Assembly: GCF_036788415.1 (NCBI RefSeq)
Contig: NZ_DAIQNN010000016.1
Coordinates: 1 to 53,709 of the forward strand
Origin: Rubrimonas sp036788415
Lineage (GTDB): Bacteria > Pseudomonadota > Alphaproteobacteria > Rhodobacterales > Rhodobacteraceae
Direction of reading: 5' to 3'
DNA: 53,709 nt
The notes beneath the pieces were generated by a model. It saw only the letters and a list, made by a program, of their open reading frames with translations. It was not told the DNA's origin and did not search any database. This document shows, one piece after another, positions 1 to 9,202 of the stretch. How positions within the stretch are numbered: position 1 is the first letter of the stretch; every line of letters starts with the position of its first letter. Both the position numbers and the translations under genes were made by a program.

Positions 1-2102
1 TTCCGCGCCGCGTCGGGGATGTTCGTGCCCGGCCCGAAGATCGCCTTCACCCCCACCCCGTGCAGGAACTCATAGTCCTGCTGCGGGATCACCCCTCCGC
101 AGACCACCAGAATTTCCCCGGCCCCCGCCGCCCGCAGCGCCTCGATCAGCTTCGGGGCCAGCGTCTTGTGCCCCGCGGCCTGCGAGGACACCCCGATCAC
201 GTGCACGTCGTTGTCGATGGCGTCCCGCGCCGCCTCCTCCGGCGTCTGGAACAGCGGCCCCACATCCACGTCGAAGCCGATGTCCGCGAAGGCCGTGGCG
301 ATGACCTTCGCGCCCCTGTCGTGGCCGTCCTGCCCCATCTTGACCACCAGCATGCGCGGCCGCCGCCCCTCCGCCGCCGCGAAATCCTCCACGTCCTTCT
401 GGATCGCGGCAAAACCGTCGTCGCCCTCATAGGCCGCGCCGTAGACGCCCGCGAGCGTGCGCACCTCGGCCCGGTGGCGGCCGAACACCCGCTCCATGGC
501 GTCCGAGATCTCGCCGACCGACGCCCGCGCCGCCGCCGCCTCGATGGCCGCCGCCAGCAGGTTTCCGCCCTCGCGCGCCGCGCGCTCCACCCCCTCCAGC
601 GCCGCCGCGCAGGCCGCCGCGTCGCGGGTGGCGCGGATGCGCTCCAGCCGCGCCACCTGGCTGTCGCGCACGGCGGCGTTGTCGATGTCGAGGATGTCGA
701 TGGAGTCCTCCTTGGCGAGGCGGTACTTGTTCACCCCCACCACCACCTCGTCGCCACGATCCACCGCCGCCTGACGGCGCGCGGCCGACTCCTCGATGCG
801 CAGCTTGGGCATGCCGGAGGCGACGGCCTTGGTCATGCCCCCCAGCGCCTCGACCTCCTCGATGATCGCCCAGGCGGCCTCGGCCATGTCCGCCGTCAGC
901 TTCTCGGCGTAATAGCTGCCCGCCAGCGGGTCGATGACCTTGGTGACCCCCGTCTCCTCCTGCAGGATCAGCTGGGTGTTTCGCGCGATGCGCGAGGAGA
1001 ACTCGGTCGGCAGCGCGATGGCCTCGTCGAAGCTGTTGGTGTGGAGCGACTGCGTGCCGCCCAGCGCCGCCGCCAGCGCCTCGTAGGCGGTGCGGACGAT
1101 GTTGTTGTAGGGGTCCTGCTCCTGAAGCGACACGCCGCTGGTCTGGCAGTGGGTGCGCAGCATCAGGGATTGCGGCTTCTTCGGCTTGAGCTCCGCCATG
1201 ATCCGCGACCACAGCAGGCGGGCGGCGCGCAGCTTCGCGGCCTCCATGAAAAAGTTCATGCCGATCGCGAAAAAGAACGACAGCCGTCCCGCGAAGGCGT
1301 CCACGTCCATGCCGCGGGCCAGCGCCGTTCGCACGTACTCCCGCCCGTCGGCCAGCGTGAAGGCCAGCTCCTGCACCAGGTTCGCCCCGGCCTCCTGCAT
1401 GTGGTAGCCGGAGATCGAGATCGAGTTGAAGCGCGGCATGTGCTCGGCGGTGTAGGCGATGATGTCGGCCACGATCCGCATGCTGGGCTCGGGCGGGTAG
1501 ATGTAGGTGTTGCGGACCATGAACTCCTTGAGGATGTCGTTCTGGATGGTCCCCGACAGGTCGGCATCGGTGCAGCCCTGCTCGCGGCCGGCGACGATGA
1601 ACGACGCCAGCACCGGGATCACGGCACCGTTCATGGTCATCGACACCGACATCTCCTTCAGCGGGATGCCGTCGAACAGGATCTTCATGTCCTCGACGCT
1701 GTCGATGGCGACGCCCGCCTTGCCCACATCGCCCACCACGCGCGGGTGGTCGCTGTCATAGCCGCGATGGGTGGCGAGGTCGAAGGCCACCGACAGCCCT
1801 TTCTGCCCCGCCGCCAGCGCCCGGCGATAGAAGGCGTTGGACGCCTCCGCCGTCGAGAACCCCGCATATTGCCGGATGGTCCAAGGCTGGCCCGCGTACA
1901 TCGTCGCGCGGGGCCCGCGGGTGAAAGGCGCGAGGCCCGGCAGCGAGCCGAGATGGTCCAGGCCGGCGAGATCCGCCTCGGTGTAGAGCGGCTTGACGTC
2001 GATGCCCTCGGGCGTGCGCCAGGTGAGCGCGTCTGGCGTCCTGCCGCGCAGCTCCTTTGCGGCGAGGGCTTCCCACGCGGCGAGGTCGGGCTTGTCGGTC
2101 AT
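1..2102 (-). CDS. scpA: Methylmalonyl-CoA mutase, single-chain (3' end cut by window)
   Basis: Adenosylcobalamin enzyme that isomerises (R)-methylmalonyl-CoA to succinyl-CoA, the last step of propionyl-CoA assimilation, in the cytoplasm. 700 complete codons are visible; the family is a little over 700 residues, so only about 10-20 C-terminal residues should be missing. The N-terminal two thirds is the substrate-binding TIM barrel; the C-terminal part is the B12-binding flavodoxin-like domain, with the cobalamin-ligand motif DGHDRG (His about residue 594). The start ATG at 2102 is preceded by a GGGAGA ribosome-binding site. It lies 95 bases downstream of pccA on the same strand, so the two probably form one pathway operon. 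Identification is firm; the exact end is outside the window. Confidence 0.96.
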   Translation of the reverse strand, partial: MTDKPDLAAWEALAAKELRGRTPDALTWRTPEGIDVKPLYTEADLAGLDHLGSLPGLAPFTRGPRATMYAGQPWTIRQYAGFSTAEASNAFYRRALAAGQKGLSVAFDLATHRGYDSDHPRVVGDVGKAGVAIDSVEDMKILFDGIPLKEMSVSMTMNGAVIPVLASFIVAGREQGCTDADLSGTIQNDILKEFMVRNTYIYPPEPSMRIVADIIAYTAEHMPRFNSISISGYHMQEAGANLVQELAFTLADGREYVRTALARGMDVDAFAGRLSFFFAIGMNFFMEAAKLRAARLLWSRIMAELKPKKPQSLMLRTHCQTSGVSLQEQDPYNNIVRTAYEALAAALGGTQSLHTNSFDEAIALPTEFSSRIARNTQLILQEETGVTKVIDPLAGSYYAEKLTADMAEAAWAIIEEVEALGGMTKAVASGMPKLRIEESAARRQAAVDRGDEVVVGVNKYRLAKEDSIDILDIDNAAVRDSQVARLERIRATRDAAACAAALEGVERAAREGGNLLAAAIEAAAARASVGEISDAMERVFGRHRAEVRTLAGVYGAAYEGDDGFAAIQKDVEDFAAAEGRRPRMLVVKMGQDGHDRGAKVIATAFADIGFDVDVGPLFQTPEEAARDAIDNDVHVIGVSSQAAGHKTLAPKLIEALRAAGAGEILVVCGGVIPQQDYEFLHGVGVKAIFGPGTNIPDAAR

Positions 2103-2197
2103 GGCGGCGTCTCCCGGATCAGGACGGAGTCAGGATAGCGCGGACGCCCGCCGGCGGGGACCGCCGGGGCCGGGGTGCGACGAAGACGGTGCGACGG

Positions 2198-4228
<2,031 letters not shown>

Positions 4229-4256
4229 GGCCCGCCCCTCGCTGTCCCCTGCGCGT

Positions 4257-4688
4257 TTAGCGCAGGGCGGCGTCCGCGGACCATCGGCCCCAGCGCCGCA
4301 CTGCAGCGTGATGAAAGATCTCGGACAACGCGTCCAGCGTCCGCGACGACGGACGAGCCCGGTCGACAAAGGCTGCGGCAGCCATGAAACGCCAGCCCTC
4401 ATCCCCGCACGCGACGGCCGAGACCGGACAAAGGCCGGGCGCATCGCGCAGCGCGCGCCAAATCTCCTGCCTCAAAGCGGCCACGGCGCGATGCGATGCC
4501 ATTCCGACACCGCTCCCGCCGGGCCATGGCGCCGACAGGCCCACCACCGCCCCGAGGCGAGCCGGCGCGCGGGCGAGGATCAGCGGCGCCTGCGCCACAA
4601 GGTCGGGCGCGGCATATACGGCGAACCGGCCGGCGGCGCGGTGGGGACGGGCGATGATCGCCGCCACGAGCTCCCGGGCGTCCGGCAA
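4257..4688 (-). CDS. Hypothetical protein between small membrane proteins and pccA
   Basis: About 143 residues if translation begins at the TTG at 4688, six bases after the stop of the upstream gene; a GTG at 4667 is an alternative, and a CTG would overlap that stop. The frame stays open much further upstream, but that part is antisense-like and overlaps the neighbouring gene. The protein is soluble-looking, Ala/Arg-rich, with a Gly/Pro-rich stretch (APWPGGSGVG) and two cysteines near the middle (GLCPVSAVACGDEGW). I do not recognise a family. It sits 28 bases before pccA and directly after three membrane-protein genes, so it is probably co-transcribed with pccA. Coding status rests on position, codon character and tight spacing, not on homology. 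Confidence 0.5.
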   Translation of the reverse strand: MPDARELVAAIIARPHRAAGRFAVYAAPDLVAQAPLILARAPARLGAVVGLSAPWPGGSGVGMASHRAVAALRQEIWRALRDAPGLCPVSAVACGDEGWRFMAAAAFVDRARPSSRTLDALSEIFHHAAVRRWGRWSADAALR

Positions 4689-4693
4689 CGGCG

Positions 4694-5002
4694 TCAGCGG
4701 TCGTCCCTGCCGCCGATGGTCATCACCGCCACGGCCATCGCCACCGCGCCGCCCGTGAGCCCGAAGGAAGCGGCAAGCACAATGAGCGCGAGCCAGCCGG
4801 ATGATGACCTGTCCAGCAACGTCCCAAGCTGGCCGACGTCGGTCCAGAGCAGGCCCAGCAGCAGCGTCCAAGACGCGGCGATGCCGGTGGCGCAATGGCG
4901 GGCGAGGAAGCGGGTCAGTCGCCAGTCGACAGGTTGCTGCGGCGTCGGGCCCGAAGGCGGCTCGTATTCGTCATCGCCCACGTAATGCCCACCCTGCAGC
5001 AA
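4694..5002 (-). CDS. Small membrane protein, tandem copy A (WTDVG...GTL.DRS type)
   Basis: 102 residues. A polar N-terminus (about 40 residues, with PSGPTPQQP) is followed by two hydrophobic segments, roughly residues 41-57 and 70-95, joined by a short loop carrying LWTDVGQLGTLLDRSSSG. It overlaps the start of the upstream gene's 3' end by 32 bases in a different frame. The loop and both helices align with the next gene upstream (LVWTDVGHIGTLMDRSDQG), so the two are diverged tandem duplicates. Function unknown; the location between pccB and pccA suggests a membrane role linked to propionate metabolism, or chance co-location. No export signal other than the helices themselves. Confidence 0.7.
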   Translation of the reverse strand: MLQGGHYVGDDEYEPPSGPTPQQPVDWRLTRFLARHCATGIAASWTLLLGLLWTDVGQLGTLLDRSSSGWLALIVLAASFGLTGGAVAMAVAVMTIGGRDDR

Positions 5003-5216
5003 TGCCGACCGGCCCGAAGGTGACGGCGAACACAGTCGCCAGCAACGCCATTGCGAGCTCGCCCTGATCGGATCGGTCCATCAGGGTGCCTATGTGGCCG
5101 ACATCCGTCCAGACCAGCCCGAGAAGTGCCGCCCAGCCTGCCGCCACGCCGTCCGCGGCCCTGGCAAGGAGGAACCGGCTCTCGGTGTTTGCCGAGCACG
5201 GGGTCGGATCTCTCAC
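4971..5216 (-). CDS. Small membrane protein, tandem copy B (WTDVG...GTL.DRS type)
   Basis: 81 residues, GTG start at 5216 overlapping the TGA of the gene upstream (GTGA), which indicates translational coupling. Short polar N-terminus, hydrophobic segment about residues 23-35, loop with WTDVGHIGTLMDRSDQG, then a second hydrophobic segment to the end (FGPVGIAAGWALRG). It shares the loop signature and layout with its downstream neighbour, which has a longer N-terminus. The invariant loop in two otherwise diverged copies suggests a functional site, perhaps for partner binding. I do not recognise a named family. Confidence 0.7.
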   Translation of the reverse strand: MRDPTPCSANTESRFLLARAADGVAAGWAALLGLVWTDVGHIGTLMDRSDQGELAMALLATVFAVTFGPVGIAAGWALRGR

Positions 5217-5545
5217 GGCCGGCGGCCCATGTACCGCGCCTCGCCCCGACGGGCGGCCGCATCGGCGGCATGGGCGCGCGCGGCTTCGCCCGCGACATTC
5301 ATCCAGCCGATGTGCGCACCGGTGATGGCGAAGGCGACGCCGGTTATGCCCCAGATCATCGTCATGGCCATCATGCCGATCGGCGTGGCCATGGCCCAGC
5401 TTGCGAGCCCCCCGAAATCGCCGAGCGCGACGGCGAGCAGGTAGCCCCAGCCAATCCCGAGAGCGATGATCGCACGGCCGACGATATGCAGAAAGTCGCG
5501 GATGCCGAGGGGCGCGAGCGCCTCCCGTTGCTTCTGATGCGGCAT
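5213..5545 (-). CDS. Small conserved-looking membrane protein, first gene of the small-protein trio
   Basis: 110 residues. Basic, polar N-terminus with RDFLHIVGRAI, two hydrophobic segments (about 24-42 and 50-80) and a charged Ala/Arg-rich cytoplasmic-type tail (RAHAADAAARRGEARY). ATG at 5545; the stop overlaps the GTG of the next gene by four bases. It does not share the WTDVG loop of the two downstream genes but has the same two-helix layout. It is the first gene after the 522-base gap that separates this group from pccB. Function unknown. Confidence 0.68.
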   Translation of the reverse strand: MPHQKQREALAPLGIRDFLHIVGRAIIALGIGWGYLLAVALGDFGGLASWAMATPIGMMAMTMIWGITGVAFAITGAHIGWMNVAGEAARAHAADAAARRGEARYMGRRP

Positions 5546-6067
5546 GATGCTGCTCCGCCCGGCGGCCCTGTCATGTGGGATCTAGCGGGCAGAAGCCCGC
5601 CGTCCACCGCGAAGGCCCGCTTGGAACGGCCCGCGCGTCAATCGGAAGGCCGTTGGGAGGCGACGTCCGGCCTCCGGGCAGGGACTGTCGATCTCGACCA
5701 GAGCGCCGGGCGCGGGTGCCGTTGCGCGCACCGCGGTGCGCGCAGGCAGGAGGTCCGGCGAAAGGATGCCGCGCGGGCGGCGTTTAGGGCAGCATCGCGG
5801 CGCTCGATCTGCGTCAGGAAGCAGCGCGCCTGCACGGCAACCTCAAGGGAAAGCCCCAAGCGGCGCGAACGCCGCCTTCAGGTTGCGCATGCTGCGGCCA
5901 TCTGCTGCGCGAATCCCTCCGGCAGAGGCGCGTCGGGGGCCGCTGGGCGTTCGGCATATGGCCCGCTGCGAAAACCCAGACGACGGCATCGGCCGCGTGT
6001 CCGCATGGCGCCCGGGAGACGCGGGCACCAAGGATCGCGTTGGGAACGAGAACCTCGAGGGATGGCG
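5546..6067. other. 522-base gap with no supported gene
   Basis: Several short open frames occur on both strands, but they are Arg-rich, lack plausible ribosome-binding sites and resemble antisense translations of GC-rich DNA. The gap should hold the 3' end of the pccB transcript and/or the promoter of the small membrane-protein genes. The one clear structure is a 22-base perfect palindrome at 5724-5745. Confidence 0.5.
5724..5745. repeat. 22-base perfect palindrome
   Basis: Reads tgcgcgcaccg then its exact reverse complement cggtgcgcgca, with no spacer. It lies in the non-coding gap between pccB and the small membrane-protein genes, about 180 bases upstream of the first of these. It could be an operator, a cruciform/hairpin element or part of a terminator (there is no T-run). 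Palindromes of alternating GC are easier to meet by chance in such GC-rich DNA, so its role is uncertain. Confidence 0.4.
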
Positions 6068-7600
6068 TTAAAGCGGCAGGTTGTCGTGCTTTTTCCACGG
6101 ACGCTCGATCCGCTTGGTTCGCAGCGCGGCGAAGGCGCGGGCGACCCGCTTGCGGGTGCTCATCGGCATGATCACCTCGTCGATGAAGCCGCGTTCGGCC
6201 GCGACGAAGGGATTGGCGAAGCGGTCCTCGTAGGTCTTCGTGCGCGCTGCGATCTTCTCCGCGTCGCCCAGTTCGCTGCGATAGAGGATCTCGGTCGCGC
6301 CCTTGGCCCCCATCACCGCGATCTCGGAGGTCGGCCAAGCGTAGTTGACGTCGGCGCGCAGGTGCTTGGAGGCCATGACGACGTAGGCGCCGCCGTAGGC
6401 CTTGCGGGTGATGACCGTGACCTTGGGCACGGTGGCCTCGCCGTAGGCGTAGAGCAGCTTCGCGCCGTGCTTGATGATGCCGGCGTATTCCTGCGCCACG
6501 CCCGGCAGGAAGCCCGGCACGTCGACGAAGGTCAGCAGCGGGATGTTGAAGGCGTCGCAGAAGCGCACGAAGCGCGCGCCCTTGCGGGCGCTGTCGATGT
6601 CGAGGCAGCCCGCAAGCACCATGGGCTGGTTCGCGACGATGCCCACAGTCTGCCCCTCGAGCCGGCCGAATCCGGTGATGATGTTCTTCGCGTAATCCTT
6701 CTGGATCTCGAAGAAGTCGCCCTCGTCGACGACCTTCAGGATCAACTCCTTCATGTCGTAGGGCGTGTTGGGGTTGTCGGGGACCAGGGTGTTGAGGCTT
6801 TCGTCGACGCGGGCGGGGTCGTCGTGAAAGGGGCGGACGGGGGGCTGATCGCGGTTGGACAGCGGCAGGAAGTCGATCAGGCGGCGTACCTCGGCCAGCG
6901 TCTCGACGTCATTCTCGAAGGCGCCGTCGGCGACCGAGGATTTCGAGGTGTGGGTCTTTGCGCCGCCCAGTTCCTCGGCTGTGACCTGCTCGTTGGTGAC
7001 GGTCTTCACCACGTCGGGGCCGGTCACGAACATGTAGCTGCTGTCGCGGACCATGAAGATGAAGTCGGTCATCGCCGGGCTGTAGACCGCGCCGCCGGCG
7101 CAGGGACCCATGATCACGCTGATCTGCGGCACCACGCCCGAGCCTTCGATGTTGCGCTGGAACACCTCGCCATAGGCCGCGAGCGATCCCACGCCCTCCT
7201 GGATGCGCGCGCCGCCCGAATCGTTCAGCCCGATCACGGGTGCTCCGTTGCGGATGGCCATGTCCATGATCTTGCAGATCTTCGCCGCATGCGTCTCCGA
7301 CACCGCGCCGCCGAACACGGTGAAGTCCTGAGAGAAGACATAGACCATGCGGCCGTTGACCGTACCCCATCCGGTCACGACGCCGTCGCCCGGGATCGTG
7401 GTGCCGGCCATGTCGAAGTCCACGCAGCGGTGGGCCACGAACATGTCGTATTCTTCGAAGGATCCCTCGTCCAGCAGCGCCTCGATGCGCTCGCGCGCCG
7501 TCAGCTTGCCCTTGGCGTGCTGGGCGTCGATGCGGCGCTGGCCGCCGCCGAGCCGGGCCTCGGCGCGGCGGTCCTCGAGTTGCTGGAGGATGTCCTTCAT
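6068..7600 (-). CDS. pccB: Propionyl-CoA carboxylase, carboxyltransferase beta subunit
   Basis: 510 residues, the usual length for PccB. Transfers the carboxyl group from carboxybiotin to propionyl-CoA; it forms the hexameric core of the PccA6B6 complex. Both halves of the crotonase-fold carboxyltransferase domain are complete: the N-terminal half contains the acyl-CoA oxyanion motif GGARIQEG, the C-terminal half GYGGAYVVMASK-type and GAKGATEIL motifs. The ATG at 7600 has a GGAGAC ribosome-binding site. pccA is about 1.8 kb downstream on the same strand, separated by the small membrane-protein genes. An acetyl-CoA-specific enzyme is less likely given the adjacent pccA and mutase. Confidence 0.95.
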   Translation of the reverse strand: MKDILQQLEDRRAEARLGGGQRRIDAQHAKGKLTARERIEALLDEGSFEEYDMFVAHRCVDFDMAGTTIPGDGVVTGWGTVNGRMVYVFSQDFTVFGGAVSETHAAKICKIMDMAIRNGAPVIGLNDSGGARIQEGVGSLAAYGEVFQRNIEGSGVVPQISVIMGPCAGGAVYSPAMTDFIFMVRDSSYMFVTGPDVVKTVTNEQVTAEELGGAKTHTSKSSVADGAFENDVETLAEVRRLIDFLPLSNRDQPPVRPFHDDPARVDESLNTLVPDNPNTPYDMKELILKVVDEGDFFEIQKDYAKNIITGFGRLEGQTVGIVANQPMVLAGCLDIDSARKGARFVRFCDAFNIPLLTFVDVPGFLPGVAQEYAGIIKHGAKLLYAYGEATVPKVTVITRKAYGGAYVVMASKHLRADVNYAWPTSEIAVMGAKGATEILYRSELGDAEKIAARTKTYEDRFANPFVAAERGFIDEVIMPMSTRKRVARAFAALRTKRIERPWKKHDNLPL

Positions 7601-7738
7601 GGTTCCGTCTCCCCTCGGCGCCGGCGGGCGTCAGCGCGGCGGATGCTGATAGCGCGAAGCGCGGCGCAGCAAAACCGTCATCGCGCTTCGGGCGTGCCGC
7701 GGTGCGGCGAAGCGGCGATCCTGCACCGCGCGCGGTCC

Positions 7739-8062
7739 TCAGCGATCCGTGAGTTGTGTCACGGTCAGTTCGATGACCGACCAGTTGGTGCCGATGCCGA
7801 CAAGGATGCAGAAACCACGAGCGGAAACGCGCGGCGTGTCGACCGTCAGCGTTGTGCGCACCTGATTCGTGGCGACGCGGACGTCACTGCGGACGGCGAT
7901 GTCGTCGGCCGCGACAGCGCGATCGGCCAAAGGGCCGCGATCGGCCGCGAAGGCGCGGCAGGCGGCGCGTGCGGCGTTCCACGCGCCGCTCGACTGTGCC
8001 ATGGCCGAACCGGCCGACAGCATGGCGACGGCCCAGAGCAGGGCGGAGGATCGCAGGCGCAT
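7739..8062 (-). CDS. Small secreted protein of unknown function
   Basis: 107 residues from the ATG at 8062, chosen because it yields a clean Sec signal peptide (MRLRSSALLWAVAMLSAGSAMA, cleavage after AMA, about residue 21-22). The mature part has two cysteines, one in RAACRAFAADRG and one in GFCILVGIG, that could form a disulfide, and a beta-rich C-terminus ending in VIELTVTQL. No family recognised. It lies 138 bases upstream of pccB on the same strand and divergent from the EamA transporter. Confidence 0.65.
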   Translation of the reverse strand: MRLRSSALLWAVAMLSAGSAMAQSSGAWNAARAACRAFAADRGPLADRAVAADDIAVRSDVRVATNQVRTTLTVDTPRVSARGFCILVGIGTNWSVIELTVTQLTDR

Positions 8063-8209
8063 CGGTGTCGCTCCGGTCACAGTCGGGCGCTTCGCTCCTA
8101 GCACTGCGCGCCGGCGGGCGGAAGCGACGGGACCGCCGCGGGGCGCATCGCCCTTGCGCGCGCGCCCGTCCACGGCAAGGGTGCCGCCCGCACAGCAGGG
8201 AACCCGTCG

Positions 8210-9202
8210 ATGACAGACGCCGCAGCGCCCGCGACCCGCGCGCCCGACGTGGCGGCCGTCGCCATGGGCATCGCCTTCGCGGTGATCTGGTCATCGGCGT
8301 TCAGTTCCGCGCGCATCGCCCTGCTCGACGCGCCGCCCTTCCTTTTCCTGACCGCGCGCTTCGCCGCGGCGGGTCTCGGGGCGGTGGCCGTGGCGCTGGC
8401 GCTGGGACAGCGCCTGCCGCGGGGGCGGAGCGCCTGGAGGGCGGTGGCGGTGTTCGGGCTTTGCCAGAACGCCCTGTATCTGGGGTTGAATTTCCTCGCG
8501 ATGACGGAGGTTCCGGCCGGCCTCGCGGCCATCGTCGCCAGCGCGTTGCCGCTTGCGGTGGCGGCGCTCGCATGGGCGACGCGGGGCGAGCGCCCCTCGG
8601 CGCTGGGGGTACTGGGGCTGGCGGTCGGGTTCGCCGGGGTGCTGGTGGTGATGGGCGGTCGCGTGCAGGGCGGCGCGCCGGTCTGGGGCCTCGCGGCTTG
8701 CGTGGGCGGCGCGCTGGCGCTGGCGGTGGCGACGCTGAGCCTCCGCGGAGCCTCGGCGGGCGGCGGGCTGCTGATGGTGGTCGGTCTGCAGATGCTGGTC
8801 GGCGCCGCAGCGCTCGCCCCTGTCGCGCTGGCGCTCGAAACGACGGAGGCCGTGCGCTGGACGCCGCGCCTGGGGCTCGCCTTCGTCTACATCGCGCTTG
8901 TCCCGGGGATCGCGGCCACCCTTCTGTGGTTCGGGCTGGTGCGGCGGATCGGGGCGGGCCCTGCCAGCGCATTCCACTTTCTGAACCCGGCCCTCGGCGT
9001 GGGCATCGCCGCACTGGCACTGGGCGAGCCCGCGACCTGGGTCGATGCTGCCGGCGTCGCGGTGGTGACCGTCGGCATCGCCTGCGTCCAGATCGCGGCA
9101 CGCCGGGACCGGGCCCCTACTCCGCCGCCAGACGGACGGGAACGGGCCGCGCCTTCGCCCGCTGCCGCCGCCCGGCCAGCAGCGAGAAGGCCGGGGGCGT
9201 GA
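8210..9202 (+). CDS. EamA/DMT-family transporter
   Basis: 330 residues with about ten hydrophobic segments in two repeats of five, the layout of EamA drug/metabolite exporters (RhaT/YdcZ-like). Start of membrane region contains FAVIWSSAFSSARIAL, typical of the first EamA helix. Substrate cannot be read from sequence. The C-terminal 30 residues are Pro/Ala/Arg-rich and unlike the family; this tail overlaps 86 bases of the converging RND pump gene, so the tail composition is dictated by the opposite strand. Confidence 0.88.
   Translation: MTDAAAPATRAPDVAAVAMGIAFAVIWSSAFSSARIALLDAPPFLFLTARFAAAGLGAVAVALALGQRLPRGRSAWRAVAVFGLCQNALYLGLNFLAMTEVPAGLAAIVASALPLAVAALAWATRGERPSALGVLGLAVGFAGVLVVMGGRVQGGAPVWGLAACVGGALALAVATLSLRGASAGGGLLMVVGLQMLVGAAALAPVALALETTEAVRWTPRLGLAFVYIALVPGIAATLLWFGLVRRIGAGPASAFHFLNPALGVGIAALALGEPATWVDAAGVAVVTVGIACVQIAARRDRAPTPPPDGRERAAPSPAAAARPAARRPGA

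Noticed and set aside
5051..8101. A 1016-codon plus-strand open frame across the small membrane genes and pccB
   Set aside because: Composition typical of antisense frames and covers several clear minus-strand genes.
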